Shown piece after piece: positions 8,212-15,404 of a stretch of DNA of 64,000 nt. Origin of the DNA: Niallia sp. NCCP-28 (GTDB taxonomy: Bacteria; Bacillota; Bacilli; Bacillales; Cytobacillaceae); contig NZ_BQYJ01000007.1 of the NCBI RefSeq assembly GCF_023168165.1, positions 1 through 64,000 on the forward strand. Reading direction: 5' to 3'. The translations under genes and the position numbers were made by a program. The first letter of the stretch is position 1. The number at the start of each line of letters is the position of its first letter. The notes under the pieces were generated by a model. It had not been told where the DNA came from and made no database searches. It saw only the letters and a program-made list of their open reading frames with translations.

Positions 8212-8910
8212 ATGAATATTATTTACTTGCAAGAAATGACAGCAACAATTCAAAGATTATCCCGTTATAATGGAGGTAAATCAGACCGGGTTAAGGTTCA
8301 AACTCTTCTTGAAACAGTTGAACCAATTTCCGAAGGTCAATTCTGGTATATTCCTTCTGGATCTACTGTTCCACCACATGTTTTAGAATTTCTTCGTAAA
8401 GATGCAGAATCAAAAGGTGAAGTATTCCAGCTGCCAATGATTCCACTTAAGGCAGATATCCTTGAAAGCACTGAAGATATACAAGAACAAGCAATTGCTG
8501 GAAATCTTCGAGAAGTATTAGACGATGCAAATAAAAACATTCTTGTTTCTATCATGAATCGAACTGAGCTCACAAAATTACCTGGACAATCCAAAGAAGG
8601 TCATTTTGTCTACGAAGTTAATTATGAACATAATATCTATGAAATTCCTGGTCAACCAAACCACTATGAATTTGTAACACAGCTTCCGTTTTCAGGATTA
8701 CAGTTAGATCCAAGTGGAGGTAGAGTCGAACTAGTAGTAGTGCTTCCTACTGGAGCTGTAGTTGATGCTAACTTGACTAAGGGTATTGATGAACATAATG
8801 CTGAACTGCAAGAATACATTACTTCTATTCCTGCTACAAATAAAAATGTTGTTTCTTTTGAATATAGATTAGATCCAACTTTCACTGTACATTATTCATA
8901 TAATGATTAA
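8212..8910 (+). CDS. Unrecognised 232-residue cytoplasmic protein
   Basis: The protein begins MNIIYLQEMTATIQRL. I place the start at ATG 8212 because GGAGG lies 8 bp upstream; the in-frame ATG at 8167 has no such site. It has no signal peptide or membrane helix. Features are a short basic N-terminal section, a hydrophobic PSGSTVPPHVLEFLRKDAES segment near residues 45-65, and a C-terminal half rich in alternating hydrophobic residues (RVELVVVLPTGAVVD, NVVSFEYRLDPTF) suggesting beta structure. I recognise no family. It is a single-gene unit closed by a strong terminator; the codon use and AT content match the surroundings. Confidence 0.75.
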   Translation: MNIIYLQEMTATIQRLSRYNGGKSDRVKVQTLLETVEPISEGQFWYIPSGSTVPPHVLEFLRKDAESKGEVFQLPMIPLKADILESTEDIQEQAIAGNLREVLDDANKNILVSIMNRTELTKLPGQSKEGHFVYEVNYEHNIYEIPGQPNHYEFVTQLPFSGLQLDPSGGRVELVVVLPTGAVVDANLTKGIDEHNAELQEYITSIPATNKNVVSFEYRLDPTFTVHYSYND

Positions 8911-8917
8911 TAATATG

Positions 8918-8948
8918 CAAGGGACTTACTAGTCCCTTGTTTTTTTGT
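8918..8948 (+). terminator. Terminator
   Basis: A 9-bp perfect stem (8918-8926 with 8931-8939), tetraloop TACT and T7 tail lie 8 bp after the stop of the preceding gene. Confidence 0.9.
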
Positions 8949-9014
8949 TCTCTACGCCCTATAATTCTTAAACTAAAGAAGTGTAATTATTCACAAATTT
9001 ATTTGAATGATGAG

Positions 9015-9085
9015 CCTCCGAGTAGATTTTTTGTCCCTTTTAGCTGGCGGGCTCAGGACACATTTATCTTATCAAGAGGTCTTTT
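9015..9085. repeat. Dispersed repeat, copy 1 (other copy near 42380)
   Basis: The stretch TTTTTTGTCCCTTTTAGCT and the following GGCTCAGGACACA...TTATCTTA..AAGAGG recur at 42383-42440 with a few substitutions. The outer GTCC and GGAC and an inner AGC/GCT pair could fold into a nested hairpin. Each copy lies near a P-type ATPase 3' end (the intact gene ending at 9268 here, a remnant at 42104 there). Nature unknown: IS end, structured RNA or fossil. The rest of 8949-9230 is otherwise featureless. Confidence 0.5.
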
Positions 9086-9234
9086 TTCTTTCAAATCTCA
9101 TTTTCAGTTAATATAGGAATGCTGCCACGTTAGTCATTTAAATATATAACCTTCAAAGAGCACTTGCTAATCTGAAAATCTGTGAAAGTCACCCATATAG
9201 ATAACCAAATTATACCGTCAGAATAATATAAAAA

Positions 9235-9268
9235 CCGAGATGTCATTAGTTAGACATCTCGGTTTTTT
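9235..9268. terminator. Bidirectional terminator of the CC-repeat ATPase operon
   Basis: A 10-bp perfect stem (9235-9244 with 9253-9262) has T-rich tails on both strands. On the minus strand it follows the ATPase stop directly. Confidence 0.88.
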
Positions 9269-12033
9269 TAACCTTTTATTCGCAATAACCGTAATGCATT
9301 TAAAATAACGATTAAAGCTGCTCCTGTATCACTTAATACTGCCATCCAAAGTGTTAACCACCCTGGGAAAATCAATACTAAAGCAATAACTTTTATGAGG
9401 ATAGAGAACCAAATGTTTTGCTTTATAATGCTTAAAGCTTTTTTACTTAATTTAATGGTATGTGGCAGTTTCTCTAAATTATCTGCCATTAACACAATAT
9501 CTGCTGTTTCCATGGCAGTATCTGTACCAGCCCCACCCATTGCGATTCCTAAATCAGCCGTTGCCAATGCTGGCGCATCATTTATTCCGTCACCAACCAT
9601 TGCTACTTTGTATCCTTCTTCTTGCAATTTCTTTACCGCATCGACTTTATCTTCTGGAAGTAAATTAGCAAAATATCGATTTACATTCGCCTTAGAAGCA
9701 ATCAATTTAGCTGTTCCTTCATTATCTCCTGTTAACATAACCGTTTGCTTGATACCATTAGATAATAGTGATTTTAGCGCAACGGCAGAGTTTTCACGTA
9801 TAGTATCAGCAACCGAAATAACTCCCAGAATATCGGTTTTTGTCCCTATGATAACTACTGTCTTCCCATTATTTTGCACTTCATTTACATACGCTTCAAC
9901 CGTACCTAATGGGATACTCATTTCTTTAAACAGTTTCAGGTTTCCTGCATAGTATATTTCTCCAGTGATGGTAGCTTGCACACCTTTTCCTACAATGTTT
10001 TTGTATTCTGCTCCATCTTTAGCTGGCTTCCCTAGTTCTCTTACATGATCTACAATTGCTTTAGCAATAGGATGAGTAGAATATTCTTCCAAAGTAAGAG
10101 CTATGGATAGCAATTCTTCTTCAGAACCATTAAAGGTTTTAATGTCTGATACTTTTGGTTTCCCTTCTGTCAGCGTACCCGTTTTATCAAAAGCAATTGC
10201 ATTGATGGCCCCAGCAGCTTCTAAGAAAGTTCCACCTTTTATTAGGACACCATTTCTAGCAGCATTGCCGATAGCAGACACAATCGCAACAGGAGTGGAG
10301 ATAACTAGCGCACATGGACAAGCAACCACTAATAACTCAAGCCCTTTATAGAACCATTCTCCCCATGTTCCCAATCCTATCAATGGAGGAATAACAATAA
10401 CTGCCAAAGCAGCTATAAATACGATAGGTGTGTAGATACTTGCAAATTTGTCCACAAATGCTTCTGTTGGTGCTTTTTGTTCTTGTGCTTCTTCTACTAA
10501 ATGAATGATTTTAGAGATAGTAGTATCTTCTACCAACTTCGTTACTTTTATTTCTAATAAACCATGTTCATTTATTGTACCAGCGTATACAGAATCACCT
10601 ATAGCTTTATCTACTGGTATAGATTCTCCTGTTATAGGTGCTTGGTTTACACTGGATTCACCTTGAACAACATCGCCATCCAAAGCAATTCGGTCACCAG
10701 GTTTTACCACGATAGTAGTACCAACTGAAATCTCCTCAACTGGCTTTTTGATTAAGTCATTTCCAATCTTAACCCAAGCCTCCGATGGAGATAAATCCAT
10801 TAAACTTCGAATAGAATTTCTAGTTCTTTCAATGGACTTTGTTTGCAGGTAATTTCCGATGGCGAACAACCATACTACTGTGGCACCTTCCAACCATTCT
10901 CCAATTAAAGCAGCTCCAATTGCGGCCGCAGACATTAGCACGTTCATATCAAGGGATCGGCTCTTAATGGCATAAAAGGCACTTTTCACTGGTTTATACC
11001 CACTAATTACGATAGCACCAGCATATAAAATAGTGGATACAATCATCGGAACAGATATATAAGATAGTAAAAAACCTATGACTATAAGAAGACCTGAAGA
11101 AATAATAATCCAGTTTTCTTTTTTACTTTTCGGTTGTTCCACCGATGATTTCTTATTTAATTTCAAACTAGCACTGTACCCAATTTTACCTACTTCTGAG
11201 ATTATTTCGTCTACACTATTGGTATGTTCTATTTTCATTTTTCCTGTAGAGAAATTAACACTTACTTCTTTAACGGAAGGGTTTTTTTGAAAGTGGTTTT
11301 CAATACTTTTTGCACAGCTGCCACAGTCCATTCCCACGATATCATAAGTTCGTAAATTTTTGTTTTGTTGCAGCACTTCAGCCGAATATCCAAGTTTCTT
11401 TATTTCCTTTTCAATAGAAATGAATGAAGAAGAATTAGCTGCGTGTACTTGCATTTTTGCCGTACTATAGTTTACTTTTACTGTCTCGATACCTGGTAAT
11501 GATCCTAATCCTTTTTCAATGGTCTTGGCACAAGCAGGGCAATCCATCCCAGTAATAAGGAAATCTTGCCTTTCTCCAGCATTAGTTTCCATTATATTTT
11601 CTTCGACTTCAATTGTAGTACTACAACAAGAGCTAGCCTTTTCTTCAGACTTACTAACTTGAGAAGCACAGCAATCACTTACTTTTTCAGCTGACTCCTT
11701 ACTGCAACATGAGTCCTTCTCCGGCTCTTTAGTACTGTTACAGCAGCTACTTGCCACCGGTATCACATTAAATAGCTCAGATGTATTCGATGGTTGCTTT
11801 TTATTGGTCGAACAGCAACTTGAGCTTATTTCTTTCATTTCTTCTTTCGAGGAACTTGAACTGCAACATGTACTTTCGTCTGTCTCTTTGGAATTACTGC
11901 AACAGTTGCTTTCAACTAAAATCACTTCAGAACTTTCTTCTGTAATTTTCGTTTCGTTAGAACAACAATTTGTTGTGGTAACTAGTTTATTATCTTTATT
12001 TTCATTGTTTGAACTACAGCATTTTTCAGGCAC
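9268..12033 (-). CDS. cadA: Soft-metal P1B-type ATPase with Cys-Cys-repeat N-terminus
   Basis: A 921-residue P-type ATPase for export of divalent soft metals (Cd, Pb, Zn). Residues 1-140 are a low-complexity Ser/Glu/Lys tail bearing nine Cys-Cys pairs (residues 5-6, 23-24, 44-45, 56-57, 73-74, 97-98, 109-110, 121-122, 136-137). Two heavy-metal-associated domains follow (GMDCPAC at 163-168, GMDCGSC at 235-240). Then come the transport motif CPC (572-574), phosphorylated Asp616 in DKTGT, and GDGINDAP. The start is GTG 12033 with GAGGTG 7 bp upstream; Met148 would give a conventional length, but the first part is in frame and clearly coding. It is 11 bp behind its sensor gene. The tail looks like a metal sponge or delivery arm; its function is inferred. 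Confidence 0.93.
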   Translation of the reverse strand: MPEKCCSSNNENKDNKLVTTTNCCSNETKITEESSEVILVESNCCSNSKETDESTCCSSSSSKEEMKEISSSCCSTNKKQPSNTSELFNVIPVASSCCNSTKEPEKDSCCSKESAEKVSDCCASQVSKSEEKASSCCSTTIEVEENIMETNAGERQDFLITGMDCPACAKTIEKGLGSLPGIETVKVNYSTAKMQVHAANSSSFISIEKEIKKLGYSAEVLQQNKNLRTYDIVGMDCGSCAKSIENHFQKNPSVKEVSVNFSTGKMKIEHTNSVDEIISEVGKIGYSASLKLNKKSSVEQPKSKKENWIIISSGLLIVIGFLLSYISVPMIVSTILYAGAIVISGYKPVKSAFYAIKSRSLDMNVLMSAAAIGAALIGEWLEGATVVWLFAIGNYLQTKSIERTRNSIRSLMDLSPSEAWVKIGNDLIKKPVEEISVGTTIVVKPGDRIALDGDVVQGESSVNQAPITGESIPVDKAIGDSVYAGTINEHGLLEIKVTKLVEDTTISKIIHLVEEAQEQKAPTEAFVDKFASIYTPIVFIAALAVIVIPPLIGLGTWGEWFYKGLELLVVACPCALVISTPVAIVSAIGNAARNGVLIKGGTFLEAAGAINAIAFDKTGTLTEGKPKVSDIKTFNGSEEELLSIALTLEEYSTHPIAKAIVDHVRELGKPAKDGAEYKNIVGKGVQATITGEIYYAGNLKLFKEMSIPLGTVEAYVNEVQNNGKTVVIIGTKTDILGVISVADTIRENSAVALKSLLSNGIKQTVMLTGDNEGTAKLIASKANVNRYFANLLPEDKVDAVKKLQEEGYKVAMVGDGINDAPALATADLGIAMGGAGTDTAMETADIVLMADNLEKLPHTIKLSKKALSIIKQNIWFSILIKVIALVLIFPGWLTLWMAVLSDTGAALIVILNALRLLRIKG

Positions 12034-12044
12034 TATTATTCACC

Positions 12045-12365
12045 TCACTCCATATGATTTTCACAACAAATAACGTCATTCTGAACATCATTTAGAACTA
12101 CATCAAACATATCTAATAAATCACGAATATATTGGTTTCTCAGACTATAAAAGCAATATTTGCCTTCATTTCTTCCAACGATAATGCCACAACCCTTTAA
12201 ACAGGCTAAATGTTGAGAAATATTCGATTGATTTCCTTTTATCTGCTCGACAATTTGTGATACAGTTTTCTCCTCATTTTTCAGACATTCTAGAATCTGA
12301 ATTCGAGTTTTATTCGAAAAACCATGAATTAGTTTGACCTTCATATCCAAAGTGCTATTTTGCAT
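12045..12365 (-). CDS. cmtR: ArsR/SmtB-family sensor, CmtR-like
   Basis: A 106-residue winged-helix repressor. The recognition helix reads ISQHLACLKGCG: the Cys-x3-Cys pair there (about residues 54 and 58) matches the Cd/Pb-binding Cys57/Cys61 pair of mycobacterial CmtR, and a further Cys pair near the C-terminus (VICCENHME) could supply the third ligand. The classic CadC/SmtB alpha-3 ELCVC box is absent. It is the first gene of the operon with the CC-repeat ATPase, starts at ATG 12365 behind GAGGGGG, and should derepress its own promoter when Cd or Pb binds. Metal assignment is inferred from the cysteine pattern. Confidence 0.85.
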   Translation of the reverse strand: MQNSTLDMKVKLIHGFSNKTRIQILECLKNEEKTVSQIVEQIKGNQSNISQHLACLKGCGIIVGRNEGKYCFYSLRNQYIRDLLDMFDVVLNDVQNDVICCENHME

Positions 12366-12379
12366 AATTACCCCCTCGT

Positions 12380-12439
12380 ATTAGTTGTTTCTAATATGTC
12401 TAATGCCATCATATTAACTTTTACTAATATGTGTGTCAA
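12380..12439 (-). promoter_or_regulatory. Promoter and probable operator of the cmtR-cadA operon
   Basis: On the minus strand TTGACA (12434-12439) is followed after 17 bp by TAATAT (12411-12416), close to the sigma-A consensus. The spacer contains an imperfect repeat of the -10 hexamer (ATATTA 12411-12416, TAATAT 12425-12430), and ATTAG/CTAAT repeats lie downstream. These AT-rich repeats are the likely operator for the ArsR-type sensor. Confidence 0.75.
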
Positions 12440-12494
12440 TAAATTACTGTTTTTTAATGTGAGAAATAAATTCTTAAATAAAACTAGCCAATTA

Positions 12495-12526
12495 AAAAAG
12501 TCTGGAGATGTCTCTATCTCCAGACC
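12495..12526 (-). terminator. Terminator of copC-copD
   Basis: A 10-bp stem, GTCTGGAGAT (12500-12509) with ATCTCCAGAC (12516-12525), is followed on the minus strand by TTTTTTA. Confidence 0.88.
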
Positions 12527-12536
12527 ACACTTTATT

Positions 12537-13625
12537 TTATGAAACAATATACATTAACGATAAATAAATACTTACTAAAGAGAGAATTCCCAAAACGAGT
12601 GACAAATACGAACTTTTTTTCTTAAAGTAAAATACAACTGTTAGTATTAAAAATACAAGGGTTAACAATAAAAATAGAATACTTATTAAGCTAATACCTA
12701 CTTGTAAGTTTACTCCTAACTCAACTTCCCCTTGATGGAAGACTTTAAAGATTGGTGATACAGACTCTTCTGTTATGGCTGTTTCTTTCGGTGGAGATTG
12801 TTGACTTAATGCTGATGTAGCTGTAAAAACAAATAAAATTATTATACTTTCAATCCTAGCCCATGGTTTAGGATTAAAGTTTTCTTCTTTATTAAGTCTT
12901 CTTTTAATAAAAAAACCATTAATAAATGCATACACCAGTAAAGGGATAATTAAAATATGCTTTATTAGTAATGATTGACCATATGGAATCATCCAGGAAT
13001 TATAGTAATTATTAAAGTCGATATCAAATGTCATTAGAACAATACCGCTAATTGCTGTAATAACTAAGCAAGAAATAGCTACTGGTGTAAACCATTTTAA
13101 AAACGGCAACCAATTTGACTCATCTTTGGAAAACCAACTAATTATAAATAGGATACCAACCCAAACACTTACAGCAGTCAGATGTGTACTATCACTCAAA
13201 AATCCCTTAACAGGATTCAATGAACTCGCATGACTTGACCAACCTACTGCGCTAATTAAGATTAAGGTAAATAAAATACCAACAATGTTTTGTATTGTTT
13301 TCCGGTTGTTAAAAAAAACTAGAAACGGAACAAATGTTAGAGAAACAACAAAAGTGAATAACCAAGACTTTCCGATTTGAAATGTAAGCAGAACTGAATT
13401 TACCGCGTCAGTAAATCCAAGTAGTGAATTAAGATGCAAGATAAGTGGTAATACCGGAATAAATGAAAATATTACTATTCCCCCAAGAGAGATTAGTAAT
13501 ATTTTTCTAGGCAAATATATTAATGGCTTATAGTTATTAGGGACAAGATTCAAAAGAAAGCTTCCCATAATAATTGAGTAGCAAATATATAATAAAGCTT
13601 GAGTAACTGTGATTATGATAAACAT
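12537..13625 (-). CDS. copD: CopD-family copper transport membrane protein
   Basis: A 362-residue protein with about eight to nine membrane helices and a CopD domain (LSDSTHLTAVSVWVGILFII around residues 140-165, with the conserved His). CopD proteins act with periplasmic-type CopC in copper handling and are needed for copper supply or resistance. The start codon overlaps the copC stop by one nucleotide, so the two are co-translated. The C-terminal third contains an extra pair of helices around a soluble loop (SALSQQSPPKET), usual in Bacillus YcnJ-type proteins, which instead fuse CopC and CopD in one chain; here they are separate. Confidence 0.85.
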   Translation of the reverse strand: MFIIITVTQALLYICYSIIMGSFLLNLVPNNYKPLIYLPRKILLISLGGIVIFSFIPVLPLILHLNSLLGFTDAVNSVLLTFQIGKSWLFTFVVSLTFVPFLVFFNNRKTIQNIVGILFTLILISAVGWSSHASSLNPVKGFLSDSTHLTAVSVWVGILFIISWFSKDESNWLPFLKWFTPVAISCLVITAISGIVLMTFDIDFNNYYNSWMIPYGQSLLIKHILIIPLLVYAFINGFFIKRRLNKEENFNPKPWARIESIIILFVFTATSALSQQSPPKETAITEESVSPIFKVFHQGEVELGVNLQVGISLISILFLLLTLVFLILTVVFYFKKKSSYLSLVLGILSLVSIYLSLMYIVS

Positions 13626-14254
13626 TATACCGATTTATTTTTCCTTGTTACTATATATGCTGCAACTATAATAATTACTATTATCCCTACTAATATTAAA
13701 ATTGCAGGAATTAATACAGTAGAAGGATCGGAATTTGCTTTCTCATATGCAGCATGTTCCTCTGGAGACATAGTTGAATGATCTATTTCCTCTGTATCCT
13801 TTTTCGTGTCATCTTTAGTTGTTTCTTCTTCTTTAGCATCTTGTTGTGTTGTTGCTTTCTCATCTGTTTCGGCTTTCAACTGATCCTCTTCTTCTCCCAC
13901 AGGAGCATCAACTGTAAAAGTAAACTCTCCCTCAATAATATGACCATCTACTCCAATAATTTGCCATTGGATATCATAATTATCATTTTCTAATGGAGAA
14001 GTAAACTCCCCGATAAGTTGGTTATCCGTTTTTTCAATATTTTGCACTTGTATCACTTTGTTTTCCGAATTTATTAGTGTAAATGTACTTCCCTGTTCAA
14101 TTTTAGTTTCAAATGTTAGTGTGATTTTTTGCAATTCTTCCTTTACTATCTCCTCATTCCCAGGTGATGAACTTTCCAACCCAGTATGAGCAAATGCATT
14201 ATTTGTCCATACAAAAAAGAAACTAATAAAAAATATATACAAACCCTTTTTCAT
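13625..14254 (-). CDS. copC: Secreted, membrane-anchored CopC domain protein
   Basis: A 209-residue protein: signal peptide to about residue 22 (cleavage after AFA), then a CopC beta-barrel (residues 23-115) beginning with the copper-binding His (HTGLESSSPGNEE) and ending with GVDGHIIEGEFTFTV, whose His is the second expected ligand. An acidic Glu/Asp/Lys/Thr linker follows (115-180), and a C-terminal helix (VLIPAILILVGIIVIIIV) with a positively charged tail anchors it outside the membrane. HSTMSPEEHAAYE in the linker could add metal ligands. It is the first gene of the copC-copD pair. Confidence 0.88.
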   Translation of the reverse strand: MKKGLYIFFISFFFVWTNNAFAHTGLESSSPGNEEIVKEELQKITLTFETKIEQGSTFTLINSENKVIQVQNIEKTDNQLIGEFTSPLENDNYDIQWQIIGVDGHIIEGEFTFTVDAPVGEEEDQLKAETDEKATTQQDAKEEETTKDDTKKDTEEIDHSTMSPEEHAAYEKANSDPSTVLIPAILILVGIIVIIIVAAYIVTRKNKSV

Positions 14255-14390
14255 TTTTTCCCCTCTTTTTCTCTAGTCATTATATTAACAACATCGTTAT
14301 AATGATAACATGATTCTAATTATTATAATTGTGACAATTTAGTGAATAAGTATTAATTTATACTAATACTTGTTGAGGTATATGTTTCAA

Positions 14391-15272
14391 TTATAAGTTT
14401 AATGAAATTGCCTGACTCCCCATTTGTTCCCAAGCCTTTATAAATGGTTGTATAGGTACCTGTTTATTTTTCTTACCATCAATTGGATCATTGAAATAGA
14501 TATTAGCTTCATCATAACCTGTTATTAAAACAGAGTGTAATCTATAAGTGATATTAATTTCGCCTGATGGAGTATTCCATTTTTCAAATGAAGATGACGG
14601 CAAATAATCATAGCTTGCATTTGTTATAATCCAGATAGGTCTATTATTAGAGAGATATCTTTTTAAGTCCTCTAAATTACTTCCGGTCAAATTTACTATT
14701 TTCCCTGGAAGATATTCTTCAGCTAAATCCAGAATAGGTTTATGATATACACCATACCCAGGATTATTAAAAGAATACATATCACCTATAAATCCATCAT
14801 TTGGATTTCCCCAGAATATCTTTCCATTTCTCTTAGTTAATGGAGTTTTATCCTTTTTTACTTTTTTAGCTAAGTCCATTTTATTAACCTTAATATCGTA
14901 ATATTGGAAAAACATTGCTAAACTAGTTACTTCACATCCTCTTGGTAGTTCAGGAAATTGTTTAATTATAGGTGCATCAAGAATTATGTTTTTTTTGACT
15001 TTTCCTCTATTTTCATCCTTTTCATTCCATTCTTTGTTTATTTCCTGTGCTGGTTTTTTCTCTATTCCCTCCTTCTTTTCACTGCTTGTAATGTCAACTT
15101 CCTTTTGTAAAAAAGACTCCACTTGCTTGCTATTATAAGTAAACAAGCTTATTAAGATTAAGAAATAAAAGGCAATTAAAGAAGGAATCATAGTTCTAAT
15201 ACTTTTTGAAATAAAAATGATTATTAAGGTAATTAATACTAAGCCCACAAGTACAATAACAATATTTTGCAT
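14391..15272 (-). CDS. Membrane-anchored C39-like cysteine peptidase, copy 1
   Basis: A 293-residue protein: two N-terminal hydrophobic helices (residues 3-47), a charged linker, then a C39_2 peptidase-like domain (residues 97-293). Catalytic candidates are Cys113 in RGCEVTSLAM, His246 in LHSVLITGYD and the Asp in YFNDPIDGK. Gln before the Cys (IKQFPELPRGC) fits the oxyanion position. Family members (YvpB type) are usually uncharacterised; peptidase or transpeptidase roles at the cell surface are inferred. A paralogue of very similar architecture lies at 51664-52566. It is a stand-alone minus-strand gene between copC and a metal ATPase, with no terminator of its own that I can see. Confidence 0.8.
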   Translation of the reverse strand: MQNIVIVLVGLVLITLIIIFISKSIRTMIPSLIAFYFLILISLFTYNSKQVESFLQKEVDITSSEKKEGIEKKPAQEINKEWNEKDENRGKVKKNIILDAPIIKQFPELPRGCEVTSLAMFFQYYDIKVNKMDLAKKVKKDKTPLTKRNGKIFWGNPNDGFIGDMYSFNNPGYGVYHKPILDLAEEYLPGKIVNLTGSNLEDLKRYLSNNRPIWIITNASYDYLPSSSFEKWNTPSGEINITYRLHSVLITGYDEANIYFNDPIDGKKNKQVPIQPFIKAWEQMGSQAISLNL

Positions 15273-15342
15273 ATCGACTTCTCCTAATTAATTTTACAGG
15301 TGAAATTCAACATCAGTATATATCCATAAAAGTAAATTGCAA

Positions 15343-15389
15343 AAAACAGCATCATTATCAGCTTAGTTACTAAATAATGATGCTGTTTT
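15343..15389 (-). terminator. Terminator of the His-rich ATPase gene
   Basis: A 16-bp perfect stem (15343-15358 with 15374-15389) has A/T-rich flanks on both strands; on the minus strand it follows the ATPase stop by 15 bp. Confidence 0.88.
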
Positions 15390-15404
15390 AGCTAATTATT
15401 AGGA

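Noticed and set aside
11804-12073. Open frame antisense to the Cys-rich tail of the CC-repeat ATPase
   Set aside because: Its Leu/Ser/Gln repeats are the mirror of the Cys-Cys/Ser/Glu codons; the minus-strand gene explains it.
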